Assembly: GCA_036494575.1 (NCBI GenBank)
Contig: DASXOE010000031.1
Location: 8,659 to 72,658 of the forward strand
Direction: 5' to 3'
DNA: 64,000 nucleotides
DNA from: DASZFV01 sp036494575
Lineage (GTDB): Bacteria > Myxococcota_A > Polyangia > Fen-1088
Below are positions 1 to 7,692 of the stretch, in pieces; position 1 is the first letter of the stretch, and every line of letters starts with the position of its first letter. The notes beneath the pieces are model-generated. The model worked only from the letters and a program-made list of their open reading frames with translations, made no database searches and was not told where the DNA came from. Made by a program: the position numbers and the translations under genes.

Positions 1-105
1 GATGCGCGCGTGCACCGAGCGATCGTGGAGGAAGTTCTGCCCCCAAGACTTCTTGGCGCGCAACCCGTGGCGCGCCAGCACCCGCCGCGGATCGTCCGTC
101 TTCAT
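1..105 (-). CDS. rsmA: 16S rRNA dimethyladenosine transferase RsmA/KsgA (5' end only, runs off window)
   Basis: Reading the minus strand from an ATG at 105 gives 35 open codons to the window edge. They contain the family's N-terminal signature KKSWGQNFLHD, equivalent to the RKRFGQNFL motif that opens RsmA proteins. The enzyme dimethylates two adjacent adenosines near the 3' end of 16S rRNA, using S-adenosylmethionine, late in small-subunit assembly. The start lies 16 bases after the tsaD stop, so it is probably the third gene of the regulator-tsaD-rsmA operon. Only the N-terminus is visible. The identification rests on this one motif, but that motif is highly specific. Confidence 0.85.
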   Translation of the reverse strand, partial: MKTDDPRRVLARHGLRAKKSWGQNFLHDRSVHARI

Positions 106-121
106 GAGCGTCGCGGCGCTC

Positions 122-1141
122 TCACAGGGGCAAGCCGGGATCGACGCCGAGGTCGAGCGGCGCGCGCACGCCCCGCTCGAGAAGCAACGTGCCGGCCGCC
201 GCGATCATGGCGGCGTTGTCGGTGCAGCGCTTGGGCGGCGGGACGTAGAGGCGGAAGCCGTCCTCGGCGGCGGCGGCCGCGAGGCCGGCGCGGAGCCCGC
301 GATTCGCCGCGACGCCGCCACAGACGACGAGGTCGCCGAGGGCCTCGCGCGCGAGCGCGCGACGCGACTTGCGCACGAGGACGTCGACGACCGCGGCCTG
401 AAAGCTCGCGCACAGATCGGCGAGGTTCTCGCCCTCGGGCGCCGGCCGTCTTCCGAGCATCGTGGACACGGCCGTCTTGAGCCCCGAGAAGCTGAAGTCG
501 AGATCGTCGCGCCCGGGCAGCGCCCGCGGCAGCGCGTGCGCGCGCGCGTTCCCCGTCGCGGCGAGCTTGTCGACGACGACTCCGCCCGGGTAGCCGAGGC
601 CCAGCATCTTACCGACCTTGTCGAAGGCCTCGCCCGCAGCGTCGTCGCGCGTCGACCCGAGCAAACGCGTCGCGCCCGGCCCGTCGACGCGAATGAGCGC
701 CGTGTGCCCCCCGGATACGAGCAGCGCGAGGTGCGGGTACTGCGGCGTCCCCGACGAAGCGAACGGCGTCGGATCGTCGAGAAACACCGCGGCGAGGTGG
801 CCCGCGAGGTGATTGACGCCGACGAGCGGCTTGCCCAGCGCGTAGGCGAGCGCCTTTGACGTCTCGACGCCGACGAGCAGCGCCCCGACGAGCCCCGGCC
901 CGCACGTCACGGCGATGCCGTCGAGATCGGCGAAGCCGATGCCTGCGTCGGCGACCGCGCGCCGCAGCACGGGAGCGATCGTCGCGATGTGTTGGCGCGA
1001 GGCGACCTCGGGCACGACGCCGCCGAACTCTGCGTGCACGAGGATCTGCGACGCGACGACGTCCGCGCGCACGCGGCGGCCGTCCTCGACGACGGCCGCC
1101 GCCGTCTCGTCGCACGACGTCTCGACTCCCAAGACCAGCAT
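122..1141 (-). CDS. tsaD: tRNA threonylcarbamoyladenosine (t6A37) transferase subunit TsaD
   Basis: The 339-residue product has the usual TsaD length. It opens with the ASKHA-fold signature LGVETSCDET and carries the metal-binding HxxGH motif at His111-His115 (HLAGH). LLVSGGHT and the C-terminal CGGVAANRGLR are also typical. TsaD transfers threonylcarbamoyl from TC-AMP to A37 of ANN-decoding tRNAs, in a cytoplasmic complex with TsaB and TsaE. No tsaB or tsaE is seen here. The ATG at 1141 lies three bases after the stop of the upstream regulator gene, which implies co-transcription and perhaps translational coupling. The rsmA start follows the tsaD stop. No key residue is missing. Confidence 0.97.
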   Translation of the reverse strand: MLVLGVETSCDETAAAVVEDGRRVRADVVASQILVHAEFGGVVPEVASRQHIATIAPVLRRAVADAGIGFADLDGIAVTCGPGLVGALLVGVETSKALAYALGKPLVGVNHLAGHLAAVFLDDPTPFASSGTPQYPHLALLVSGGHTALIRVDGPGATRLLGSTRDDAAGEAFDKVGKMLGLGYPGGVVVDKLAATGNARAHALPRALPGRDDLDFSFSGLKTAVSTMLGRRPAPEGENLADLCASFQAAVVDVLVRKSRRALAREALGDLVVCGGVAANRGLRAGLAAAAAEDGFRLYVPPPKRCTDNAAMIAAAGTLLLERGVRAPLDLGVDPGLPL

Positions 1142-1144
1142 GAG

Positions 1145-3823
1145 CTAGGGCGAGTCTACGATGGCGCGCAGGTCGGCGGCGTACTGGCCCGTGGGCTCGA
1201 GCTCGAGATATTTCTTGTACGCCGCCTTCGCGCTCGCGGCGTCGCCGGCCGCCTGCTTGACGCCGCCGATGATGACGTAGGCGTCCGCGCGCTTCGGGTC
1301 GAGCGCGACTGCGCGCTCGGCCCACGGCAGCGCCTCGCGCCTCTTTTTGCGATTGAAGAGCGCGTGCCCCAAGAGCGCGCATGCCTCCGCAGAATCCGGG
1401 TTGGCGTCCTTGGCCGCGAGACACGCCGTCTCCGCATCCTTGCCGCGCTTCTCGGTGAAGGCCTGCCGACACCCCGCGAGAAGGCGCGGGAACTCCGCCG
1501 GCAGAGCGCGCGCCACCTTGGGATCGGCCATGCGCTCGTCGAGCACGGGGCCCGGCGCCGCGTGCGCGCTCGGGGCCGCGTGTCGCGCGGCGACGGCGCG
1601 CGCCCCCGGCGTGCGCGGCGCGCCCGCGTCGGCGCTCGGGACCGTCGGGCCCGGCTCGGCGGCGACGCCTGCCGCCTTGGCCTCGGGCGGTCGCGCCATC
1701 GCGCTCGGAACCACGAGTGGCTTCTCGGGCGGCGTCACTGCGGCGACCTCGTCCTCTGCGTGACGCTTGTGACCCGTGTTCTTGAACGCGGCCCAGACGG
1801 CGAAGGCAGCCAAGCCGAGGCCCAACACGGGGACGAGCACCCTCACCAAACGAGACGATCGGCCGCCGTGCTCCTCGTCGTCGTCCTCGGGGACCTCCGG
1901 ATCGAGGACAATCTTGCGGACCACGTGCGCCGCCCCTCCCTTGGGCGGATTGATCAAGACCGCATCGGCGACCGCCGTCCGGGCGCCGCGGTCGTCCTCG
2001 CGCAGGTGTTCGGCGCGCGCCTCCGATTCCGCTTGATCGGGCCCGAGGCCGAGCTCGGTGACGCCGCGTTTGAGCGGCGCGCTCGGGCCCTCCCCCGCCG
2101 TCGTTCCGAACGCCTTCGCCGTCGAGCCCCGTGAAAGGATCTCACCCGCGACGGTGCGCAGCTCGTTCGGCGCGAGATCGACCGCCGGCGCCCCGAGCCG
2201 CGGCGCGGTCTTTCCTACGGGCGGCGGGATCACGATCGCAGGCTCGTGGCTCTGCGGGAGCAATGGCTCCGGAACGCCGTCGGCCGCCGAGCCGATGCCG
2301 AGGGGCGTCCTGCGCAAAGCGGGCGTGACCTCTGTCGGAACCTCACGCGCCACGCGTGGAGCAGGCGCGGCTCCCGGCGCTCCGGGAATGACGGCCGCGA
2401 AGCCCGGCCGCGTCGACAGCATCGTCGGGGGCGCGCCCAGTCCCTGCTGCGTGGTTTCGGACGCGAGCGCGGGCACGCGGGGAGTGGCGGGGGCCGCGGG
2501 CAGCCCCAGCTGCGTCGTCTCGGGCGCCATCACGGCCGGCCGGAACGCCGTCCGGGCGGGCGGCGCCGACGGCGATATCGTCGCCGTGGCTGACGTCGTC
2601 GCGCCTTCGGCGATGAGCCGATCGGTGAACCGTTCGCGACGCTCGTCGACGACGGCCTCGCGGCCGGCCTCCTCGAGCGGCTCGACGGGCGCGGTCGGCC
2701 GTCCGTGCACGCCGGCGCTCGACTCGGGCGACGCCCCGAAGAGCTCGCGCCGCCGCTGCGGCGGCGGCGCGCGAAACGGCCCGGCGGCCTCCGTGAGCCA
2801 ACCCTCGATGTCGGCGCCCGGGGCGGCGCCCACGGCCGGCTTGGCGCGCACGTCGCGGATGATCTCCTCGCGCGAGAGCTTCCCGATGACGGCGAGCGCG
2901 TCGAGATCGGACAGCCCGCTGTCGTCGATGACGTGAATGAAGGTCCGCTGCCCGTCGAACAGGCGCAGAATGACGTTCACCTCGTCGGGGATCTCGGCGA
3001 GCCGCTCGGCGAGTAGGTGATAGTCGACCTCGAAGATGGTCTCGAGCGGCGGCAAGTCCGCGAGGAGCCGCCGCCACTCGTCGAGCCGGCGCAGCGCCTC
3101 CATGAGCAGCGCTCCCGGTTCCTTTCCGACGGCGTCCTTGCGCCGGATGCTCTTCCACTCGATCTCGAACCGCCCGCCGCTCCATGAAAACAAGCGGCAC
3201 ACGGCGTCCAAGCCCGAGAGGCGACCGACCTCGGCGTCGACGACGGTTCCCTCGCGGAAGTAGATCTCACCGCGCACGCCGCCCGCCGCCGTCATGACGA
3301 CGACGCCGGATTTGTGGTTGGCTTCGAGAGCGCCGAGGAGGTCGACGAGCGGAAAGTCGGCGATGTCACCCAGGAAGCGCTCGTCGCTGCGCGCGAGGGC
3401 CTCGAGCCGATCGCGCTCGCGCCGCTGGAGCAGCGAACGGGCGTGCGCGACCACCTCCTGAACATAGACGGGCTTGGCCAGAAAATCGTCCGCGCCCGCT
3501 TCGACGCCGCGGACCTTCGCCTCGACCGTCTGCTCCGACAGAAGAACGAACGCGATCTTCGCGCCGTCCGTTCGTTTTTTGATCTGGCGGCAGAGCTCGA
3601 ATCCGTCGGCTGCGGCCGCGCCTCCTTCGAGCCGCACCTCGGAAATGATCAGATCCGGGCGCTCGTGCTCGATCGCTGTCGAGGCCTCGGCCGCCGTCGC
3701 GACCGTCCGCACGTCGAAGCCGGCGTTGCGGAGGCTCAGCTCGAGGAGCTGCCGGATCTGCGCGTCACCGTCGACGACGAGAATTCCGCGTCGCGCCAAT
3801 TGGTGATCCGTTCGCGGTTCCAT
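1145..3823 (-). CDS. Response-regulator-like REC-PATAN (DUF4388) protein with a membrane segment and TPRs
   Basis: The 892-residue protein has an N-terminal receiver domain (about 12-135), a PATAN/DUF4388 domain (about 155-260), a long Pro/Ala-rich linker, one membrane segment near residue 670 (VRVLVPVLGLGLAAFAVWAA), and a C-terminal TPR region. In the receiver domain the acidic pair D18/D20 and the Lys of FLAKP (K117) are present. The phosphoacceptor position reads IISEVRL, so Glu62 stands where Asp is expected. This predicts a receiver that is not phosphorylated normally and may be locked on. PATAN domains are common in myxobacterial and cyanobacterial signalling proteins. It is the first gene of an operon with tsaD and rsmA, and is divergent from rsmG. 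Function is unknown; the domain calls are from motif recognition. Confidence 0.8.
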   Translation of the reverse strand: MEPRTDHQLARRGILVVDGDAQIRQLLELSLRNAGFDVRTVATAAEASTAIEHERPDLIISEVRLEGGAAAADGFELCRQIKKRTDGAKIAFVLLSEQTVEAKVRGVEAGADDFLAKPVYVQEVVAHARSLLQRRERDRLEALARSDERFLGDIADFPLVDLLGALEANHKSGVVVMTAAGGVRGEIYFREGTVVDAEVGRLSGLDAVCRLFSWSGGRFEIEWKSIRRKDAVGKEPGALLMEALRRLDEWRRLLADLPPLETIFEVDYHLLAERLAEIPDEVNVILRLFDGQRTFIHVIDDSGLSDLDALAVIGKLSREEIIRDVRAKPAVGAAPGADIEGWLTEAAGPFRAPPPQRRRELFGASPESSAGVHGRPTAPVEPLEEAGREAVVDERRERFTDRLIAEGATTSATATISPSAPPARTAFRPAVMAPETTQLGLPAAPATPRVPALASETTQQGLGAPPTMLSTRPGFAAVIPGAPGAAPAPRVAREVPTEVTPALRRTPLGIGSAADGVPEPLLPQSHEPAIVIPPPVGKTAPRLGAPAVDLAPNELRTVAGEILSRGSTAKAFGTTAGEGPSAPLKRGVTELGLGPDQAESEARAEHLREDDRGARTAVADAVLINPPKGGAAHVVRKIVLDPEVPEDDDEEHGGRSSRLVRVLVPVLGLGLAAFAVWAAFKNTGHKRHAEDEVAAVTPPEKPLVVPSAMARPPEAKAAGVAAEPGPTVPSADAGAPRTPGARAVAARHAAPSAHAAPGPVLDERMADPKVARALPAEFPRLLAGCRQAFTEKRGKDAETACLAAKDANPDSAEACALLGHALFNRKKRREALPWAERAVALDPKRADAYVIIGGVKQAAGDAASAKAAYKKYLELEPTGQYAADLRAIVDSP

Positions 3824-3925
3824 GGGGCCCGTGACGCACGCCGTCCGGCGGCGATTATAAGCGGCCCACCGCGCGCGCGAAATGAAACAAACTGTTATGG
3901 CGATATTGCTCGAATGGGCCGTGAT

Positions 3926-4573
3926 ATGAATCCGCCCATGGTGGGGAATGAGGAGGTCTTTCGGGAGGCGCTCGGGCGGCAGGCAGCCAGTTGGTCCGTC
4001 CCTTGTGAGCCTGGCCAGCTCGAATCAATCGGGCGCTACGCCGCTCTCCTGCTGACGTGGACCGCCCGGATCAACCTCACGGGCGCAGTTTCGTTGGAGG
4101 ATCTGTCGGATGCGCACTTGCCCGACTCGTTCGCGCTGGCGTCGCGCCTCGGCGACGCCGGCACCGTGCGGGCGATTGACGTGGGAAGCGGCGGCGGATT
4201 ACCGGGGCTGCCGCTGGCCATCTTATGTCCCAACTTGATTCTCCGGCTCGTCGAGCCCATCGCGAAAAAGGCGGCGTTTCTCAGGACGGCCATTCGTGAG
4301 CTCGACCTGGGTGCCCGCGTGGCGGTCGATACCCACCGGGCGCAGACCCTCGTTCCGGCCAGCTTCGACGTTGCCCTGTCGCGGGCAACCCTACCGCCTC
4401 GGTCCTGGCTGCCGCTCTCCATCGATTTGGTCCGGCCGGGCGGTCGCGTTTTCTTGCTCGCCTCGGCGACGGCGGACTGGACCTCCCTCCCCCCCGGCCT
4501 CACCTCGACGGGACAATGGCCATACCTCGACGACCGGCGATGGTTGGTCGAGCTGGTGAAGGCGCACTCCTGA
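3926..4573 (+). CDS. rsmG: 16S rRNA (guanine-N7) methyltransferase RsmG (GidB)
   Basis: This is a 215-residue SAM-dependent methyltransferase. The motif IDVGSGGGLPGLPLAI (about 84-99) is the RsmG version of the SAM-binding loop (DVGSGAGFPG), followed by the acidic VEP and the KKAAFL helix. ARINLTG near residue 48 is also typical. RsmG methylates G527 of 16S rRNA. In-frame ATGs lie at 3914, 3926 and 3938. None has a strong ribosome site; 3926 gives the usual length. rsmG classically sits beside parA-parB near oriC. Here two parS sites and bioF follow instead. The regulator gene at 3823 is divergent, leaving about 100 bases for both promoters. Confidence 0.93.
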   Translation: MNPPMVGNEEVFREALGRQAASWSVPCEPGQLESIGRYAALLLTWTARINLTGAVSLEDLSDAHLPDSFALASRLGDAGTVRAIDVGSGGGLPGLPLAILCPNLILRLVEPIAKKAAFLRTAIRELDLGARVAVDTHRAQTLVPASFDVALSRATLPPRSWLPLSIDLVRPGGRVFLLASATADWTSLPPGLTSTGQWPYLDDRRWLVELVKAHS

Positions 4574-4582
4574 GGCGGGAGT

Positions 4583-4598
4583 TGTTCCACGTGGAACA
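4583..4598. other. parS: parS centromere site 1
   Basis: Perfect 16-bp palindrome TGTTCCACGTGGAACA, matching the conserved bacterial parS family (TGTTNCACGTGNAACA) bound by ParB. It starts nine bases after the rsmG stop. A second identical copy begins 31 bp further on. Neither parA nor parB is in the window. Confidence 0.93.
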
Positions 4599-4613
4599 GC
4601 GAGCGAATCGGGG

Positions 4614-4629
4614 TGTTCCACGTGGAACA
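4614..4629. other. parS: parS centromere site 2
   Basis: Second perfect copy of TGTTCCACGTGGAACA. It starts 31 bp after the start of the first, about three helical turns, so ParB dimers would load on the same DNA face. It lies 44 bases upstream of the chosen bioF start, in the bioF leader. A GTG inside the palindrome is in frame with bioF, but is less likely than 4673 to be the start. Confidence 0.93.
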
Positions 4630-4672
4630 CGCGCCGAATCCATGCCCCTCAATCCGCGCTATAAGAACCCCA

Positions 4673-5854
4673 GTGCGTGACCTCTCTGCCATCCTCGAGG
4701 CCGAGCTCGCCGATCTGGCGGCCGGCAACCGCCTGCGGTCTTGTCCAGCGCTCGCCGGTGCTTCGCGGCAGCGCCCCTCCGCCGGGTCCATGGGGTCAGG
4801 GGATCAGGAGAATCAGGCGCTGCTGTCATTTTCATCGAATGATTACCTCGGCTTTGCGTCGCATCCGGAGGTTCTTGCCGCAGCGGCCGAGACCGCGGCT
4901 CGGGAAGGATTCGGCGCTGGAGCGGCACGCCTCGTCACCGGCGATTTGCCCGCGCACAGGGCCCTCGAGGCAGACCTTGCGACCTTCGCGCGACGCCAAA
5001 GCGCCCTGCTCTTCCCCACCGGGTACCAGGCGAACCTTGGTGTCGTGACGGCGCTGGCCGGTCCCTCCGACCTGATCGTTTCCGACGCTGCCAACCACGC
5101 GAGCTTGATCGACGGCTGTCGCCTCTCACGAGCGACGGTGGCCATCTACACCCATGGAAATCCGCACTCGGCCGCCCAGGCGCTCGCGCGCCCAGGGAAA
5201 TTTCGTCGCCGTTTTCTGCTGACCGAATCTCTGTTCAGCATGGATGGCGACAGCGCCCCGCTGTCGGCTCTGGCCGAGCTCGCCGCTGCGAATGACGCCG
5301 TCTTCATCGTCGACGAAGCGCACGCCTTCGGCGTTCTCGGTCCGGGCGGCCGAGGCCTCTGCGCCGCCGCCGCCGTCGAGCCCGACCTGCTCGTCGGCAC
5401 CCTCGGGAAGGCCTTCGGCGCGGCGGGTGGCTTCGTCGCGGCATCGGAGGCCGTGCGGTCTTCCCTCGTCAACCGCGCGCGGACTTTCATCTTCACGACG
5501 GCGTCCCCGCCTCCCGTCGCCGCCGCCGCCCGCGCGGCCCTACGTCTGTCCCTCGGCCCCGTTGGGGACCAGCGCCGGGCCCGCCTCGCAGCCAATCGGG
5601 CGCGGCTCATCGAGCGCATGGGCGGCAAGGTGGCGGACGCACCTGGCCCGATCGTTCCCGTGATCATGGGGTCGGATGCACGGGCGCTGGACGCGGCCGC
5701 TTACCTGCGCCGGCACCACATCTTCGTGCCGGCGATCCGTCCCCCCACCGTCACGGAAGGAACAGCCCGCCTTCGGCTGACCTTTTCTTCCGAGCACAGC
5801 GCCGACGAAATCGACGCGCTGTCGACGGTCCTGGCAGGAGCGATGGCAGCGTGA
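4673..5854 (+). CDS. bioF: 8-amino-7-oxononanoate synthase BioF
   Basis: PLP enzyme of the alpha-oxoamine synthase family. It condenses pimeloyl-ACP (or -CoA) with L-alanine in biotin synthesis. Recognisable features are SSNDYLGF, GFGAGAARLVTG, the VDEAHAFGVLG segment carrying the PLP-contacting Asp, and the Schiff-base Lys in VGTLGKAFGAAGG. The GTG at 4673 gives 393 residues and about 53 residues before SSNDYLG, close to the family norm. An earlier in-frame GTG at 4613 lies inside parS and would add 20 atypical residues. The bioD start overlaps the stop, so the two are co-translated. The leader carries two parS sites, so ParB spreading could affect expression. Confidence 0.92.
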   Translation: MRDLSAILEAELADLAAGNRLRSCPALAGASRQRPSAGSMGSGDQENQALLSFSSNDYLGFASHPEVLAAAAETAAREGFGAGAARLVTGDLPAHRALEADLATFARRQSALLFPTGYQANLGVVTALAGPSDLIVSDAANHASLIDGCRLSRATVAIYTHGNPHSAAQALARPGKFRRRFLLTESLFSMDGDSAPLSALAELAAANDAVFIVDEAHAFGVLGPGGRGLCAAAAVEPDLLVGTLGKAFGAAGGFVAASEAVRSSLVNRARTFIFTTASPPPVAAAARAALRLSLGPVGDQRRARLAANRARLIERMGGKVADAPGPIVPVIMGSDARALDAAAYLRRHHIFVPAIRPPTVTEGTARLRLTFSSEHSADEIDALSTVLAGAMAA

Positions 5855-6579
5855 GCGCGCCTGCGCGCGCCAAAGGGCTCGCCCCTCCAGGTGTCTTCGT
5901 GACCGGGACCGACACCGGCGTCGGCAAGACGACCGTCGCGGTCGCCCTCGCGCGACTGGCGTTCCGGCGTGGAAGAGCTCCAATCCCGTTCAAACCCGTC
6001 GAGACTGGCTGCGATCCCGACCCGGACGACGCCCGCCGGCTTTGGGAAGCGGCGCGCCCCCCGACTACCTTGCGCGAGACATGTCCGTTCCCTTTCGAGC
6101 TCGCGGCGGCGCCGGCCGCCGCGGCCGCCGCGGCCGGGCAAAGACTCGAGCTGGGCCAGCTCGTAACCCGGGCCGAGGCCGTCGCGGCCCGAGGTGACTT
6201 TCTCATCGTCGAGGGAGCGGGCGGCCTGCTCGTTCCTTACCAGGACTCCTGGACGAACGCTGACATCGCGCTGCGCTTGCGCCTTCCTGTCCTCGTCGTC
6301 GGGCGCATGGCCTTGGGAACCATCAACCATGTCGCGCTCACGCTGGCCGAGATCGGCCGCCGGGCTCTTGGCCTCGCCGGCGTGATCCTCGTTCGGACGA
6401 GCGAACCTCTGGGCGCGCACGAAAGCTCGAATGCGCGCCTCATCGAGGCCATCACGGGCACGCGTCCCCTGGGCACGTTGCCCTTCCTCTCGCGCGACGC
6501 GCGCGCGGAGCCCGACCAGGTCGCCGATGCCCTCGCAGCAGCCCTCCCCGCCGAGGCGTTGGCGCACCTGATTGGGTGA
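5851..6579 (+). CDS. bioD: Dethiobiotin synthetase BioD
   Basis: The 242-residue product begins with the P-loop VTGTDTGVGKTT, a BioD hallmark. It also has FKPVETGC (substrate-contacting Lys) and VEGAGGLLVPY, the Walker B-like segment. BioD makes the ureido ring of dethiobiotin from 7,8-diaminononanoate, CO2 and ATP in the cytoplasm. The GTG start overlaps the bioF stop (GTGA), which indicates translational coupling. bioA and bioB are absent here, so the pathway is split. An Ala-rich insertion near residues 88-97 looks like local GC-rich expansion. The gene ends 24 bases from the khpB stop, convergently. Confidence 0.94.
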   Translation: MSAPARAKGLAPPGVFVTGTDTGVGKTTVAVALARLAFRRGRAPIPFKPVETGCDPDPDDARRLWEAARPPTTLRETCPFPFELAAAPAAAAAAAGQRLELGQLVTRAEAVAARGDFLIVEGAGGLLVPYQDSWTNADIALRLRLPVLVVGRMALGTINHVALTLAEIGRRALGLAGVILVRTSEPLGAHESSNARLIEAITGTRPLGTLPFLSRDARAEPDQVADALAAALPAEALAHLIG

Positions 6580-6603
6580 ACGCCCGCGGAGCCGACCCTA
6601 CGC

Positions 6604-7098
6604 TCAGGCTTCGGAGGGCGCGCCCGCGCGCTTCGGATAAATGACGACGCGCCGGAACATGCCCTCGCCCTCGGACTCCGTCGTCACGCCGCTGTGCTCG
6701 GCCAGCGTGACGTGAATGATCCGTCGATCGTGGGGATTCATCGGCTCGACTGGCACGGGACGCCCCGTTTTCATTGCCTTTTCAGCCAGACGTGTCGCGA
6801 GGTCAGCCAACGAGTCTTCCCGGCGTCCGCGGTAGCCTTCAGCGTCGACGACAATGCCCGGTCCATCGTGAGGTTTCTTGCTCACGATGCGATTGATCAC
6901 ATATTGCAGCGCGTCAAGAGTCGACCCCTTCTTTCCGATGACGAGCCCGGACTCGGCGCCGTGAGCGTCGAGGATGACGCGTTCCCCGTCGTCGAAGGCG
7001 CTCACCTCGGCCTCGATGCCCATCCGGTCCAGGATCTCTCGCAGGACCTTCGCTGCGGTTTCACGACGCTCGGCAAGCGCATTGGTGTCGGCGGACAT
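6604..7098 (-). CDS. khpB: RNA-binding protein KhpB/Jag (KH-R3H)
   Basis: The 164-residue protein has a KH domain with the GxxG loop in IGKKGSTLDALQYVI (about 50-68). An R3H domain follows (about 95-155), with RREDSLADLATRLAEKA and the Arg/His core DRRIIH. The N-terminal Jag_N domain found in many Firmicute homologues is absent. KhpB binds RNA and is linked to cell division and envelope control. jag usually lies directly downstream of yidC; here it is about 12 kb away on the other strand, behind an H1-like gene. A GAGGAG ribosome site lies about 9 bases before the ATG. RNA targets cannot be inferred. Confidence 0.93.
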   Translation of the reverse strand: MSADTNALAERRETAAKVLREILDRMGIEAEVSAFDDGERVILDAHGAESGLVIGKKGSTLDALQYVINRIVSKKPHDGPGIVVDAEGYRGRREDSLADLATRLAEKAMKTGRPVPVEPMNPHDRRIIHVTLAEHSGVTTESEGEGMFRRVVIYPKRAGAPSEA

Positions 7099-7142
7099 GC
7101 TCGGTCTCTCCTCGTTTGGGCGGTACTCGGGGGCGGTGCCCT

Positions 7143-7637
7143 TCAGAACGTGAAGCTGGCGATCGGAACGGGCAGCGCCGGCGGTGCCGAATCCGCTTCG
7201 CCCTGGCGTTGAGGGTCCGCGGGACGGGCATCGCCGGAGCGGGCCTCCGCGGGACGGCCCTCCGCCGAGCGGCTGACCGGAGGTGGTGCGTTGCGAACCG
7301 GCGTCGGGCGTTGGAGCTGCTCGACATCCGAGGGCAGCTCCTTACCGCCGATCGCCGGCCGAACCACCCGCACAGTTGGCGCCGCCGACGGCCTCGTCAT
7401 GGGCTTCGCCGAAGCCTTCTTCGCGACGGCCTTCGTCGTGGCGCCCTTCTTCGCGGAAAGCTTCTTCGTCGAGGCCTTTTTGGCCGACTTGGGGGACGAT
7501 TTCCTCGCCGCCTTGGCGCCCACCACCTTCGCGCGCGCCTTCGGCGCTCGAGCGGGCCTTCGCGCTGTCTGAGAGCTCCTCTCGGAGCCCTTCTTGCCTT
7601 TCTTGGCGAGCGCGCGTGACTTTGTCGCCTTGGGCAT
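7143..7637 (-). CDS. Lys/Ala-rich histone H1-like basic protein
   Basis: The 164-residue product has a strongly basic N-terminal half (about 1-85). It is made of repeats such as KKAS, AKKG and AVAKKASAKP, resembling the tail of eukaryotic histone H1 and bacterial AlgP/HctB-like proteins. The C-terminal half is Pro/Ala/Arg-rich with no recognised domain. It probably binds DNA or RNA non-specifically in the nucleoid. It lies 44 bases upstream of khpB on the same strand, so co-transcription is possible, and is divergent from pepA with about 55 bases between the starts. Low complexity makes homology weak evidence; the codon pattern favours this frame. Confidence 0.7.
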   Translation of the reverse strand: MPKATKSRALAKKGKKGSERSSQTARRPARAPKARAKVVGAKAARKSSPKSAKKASTKKLSAKKGATTKAVAKKASAKPMTRPSAAPTVRVVRPAIGGKELPSDVEQLQRPTPVRNAPPPVSRSAEGRPAEARSGDARPADPQRQGEADSAPPALPVPIASFTF

Positions 7638-7692
7638 GGGCGTTCACGCTAATGTCTACGAGGCCTTTCTGTCAAACGGAACGGACTCGCTG

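Noticed and set aside
4613..4672. Longer bioF start at GTG 4613
   Set aside because: This GTG is inside parS and would add 20 residues not typical of BioF; GTG 4673 gives normal family length.
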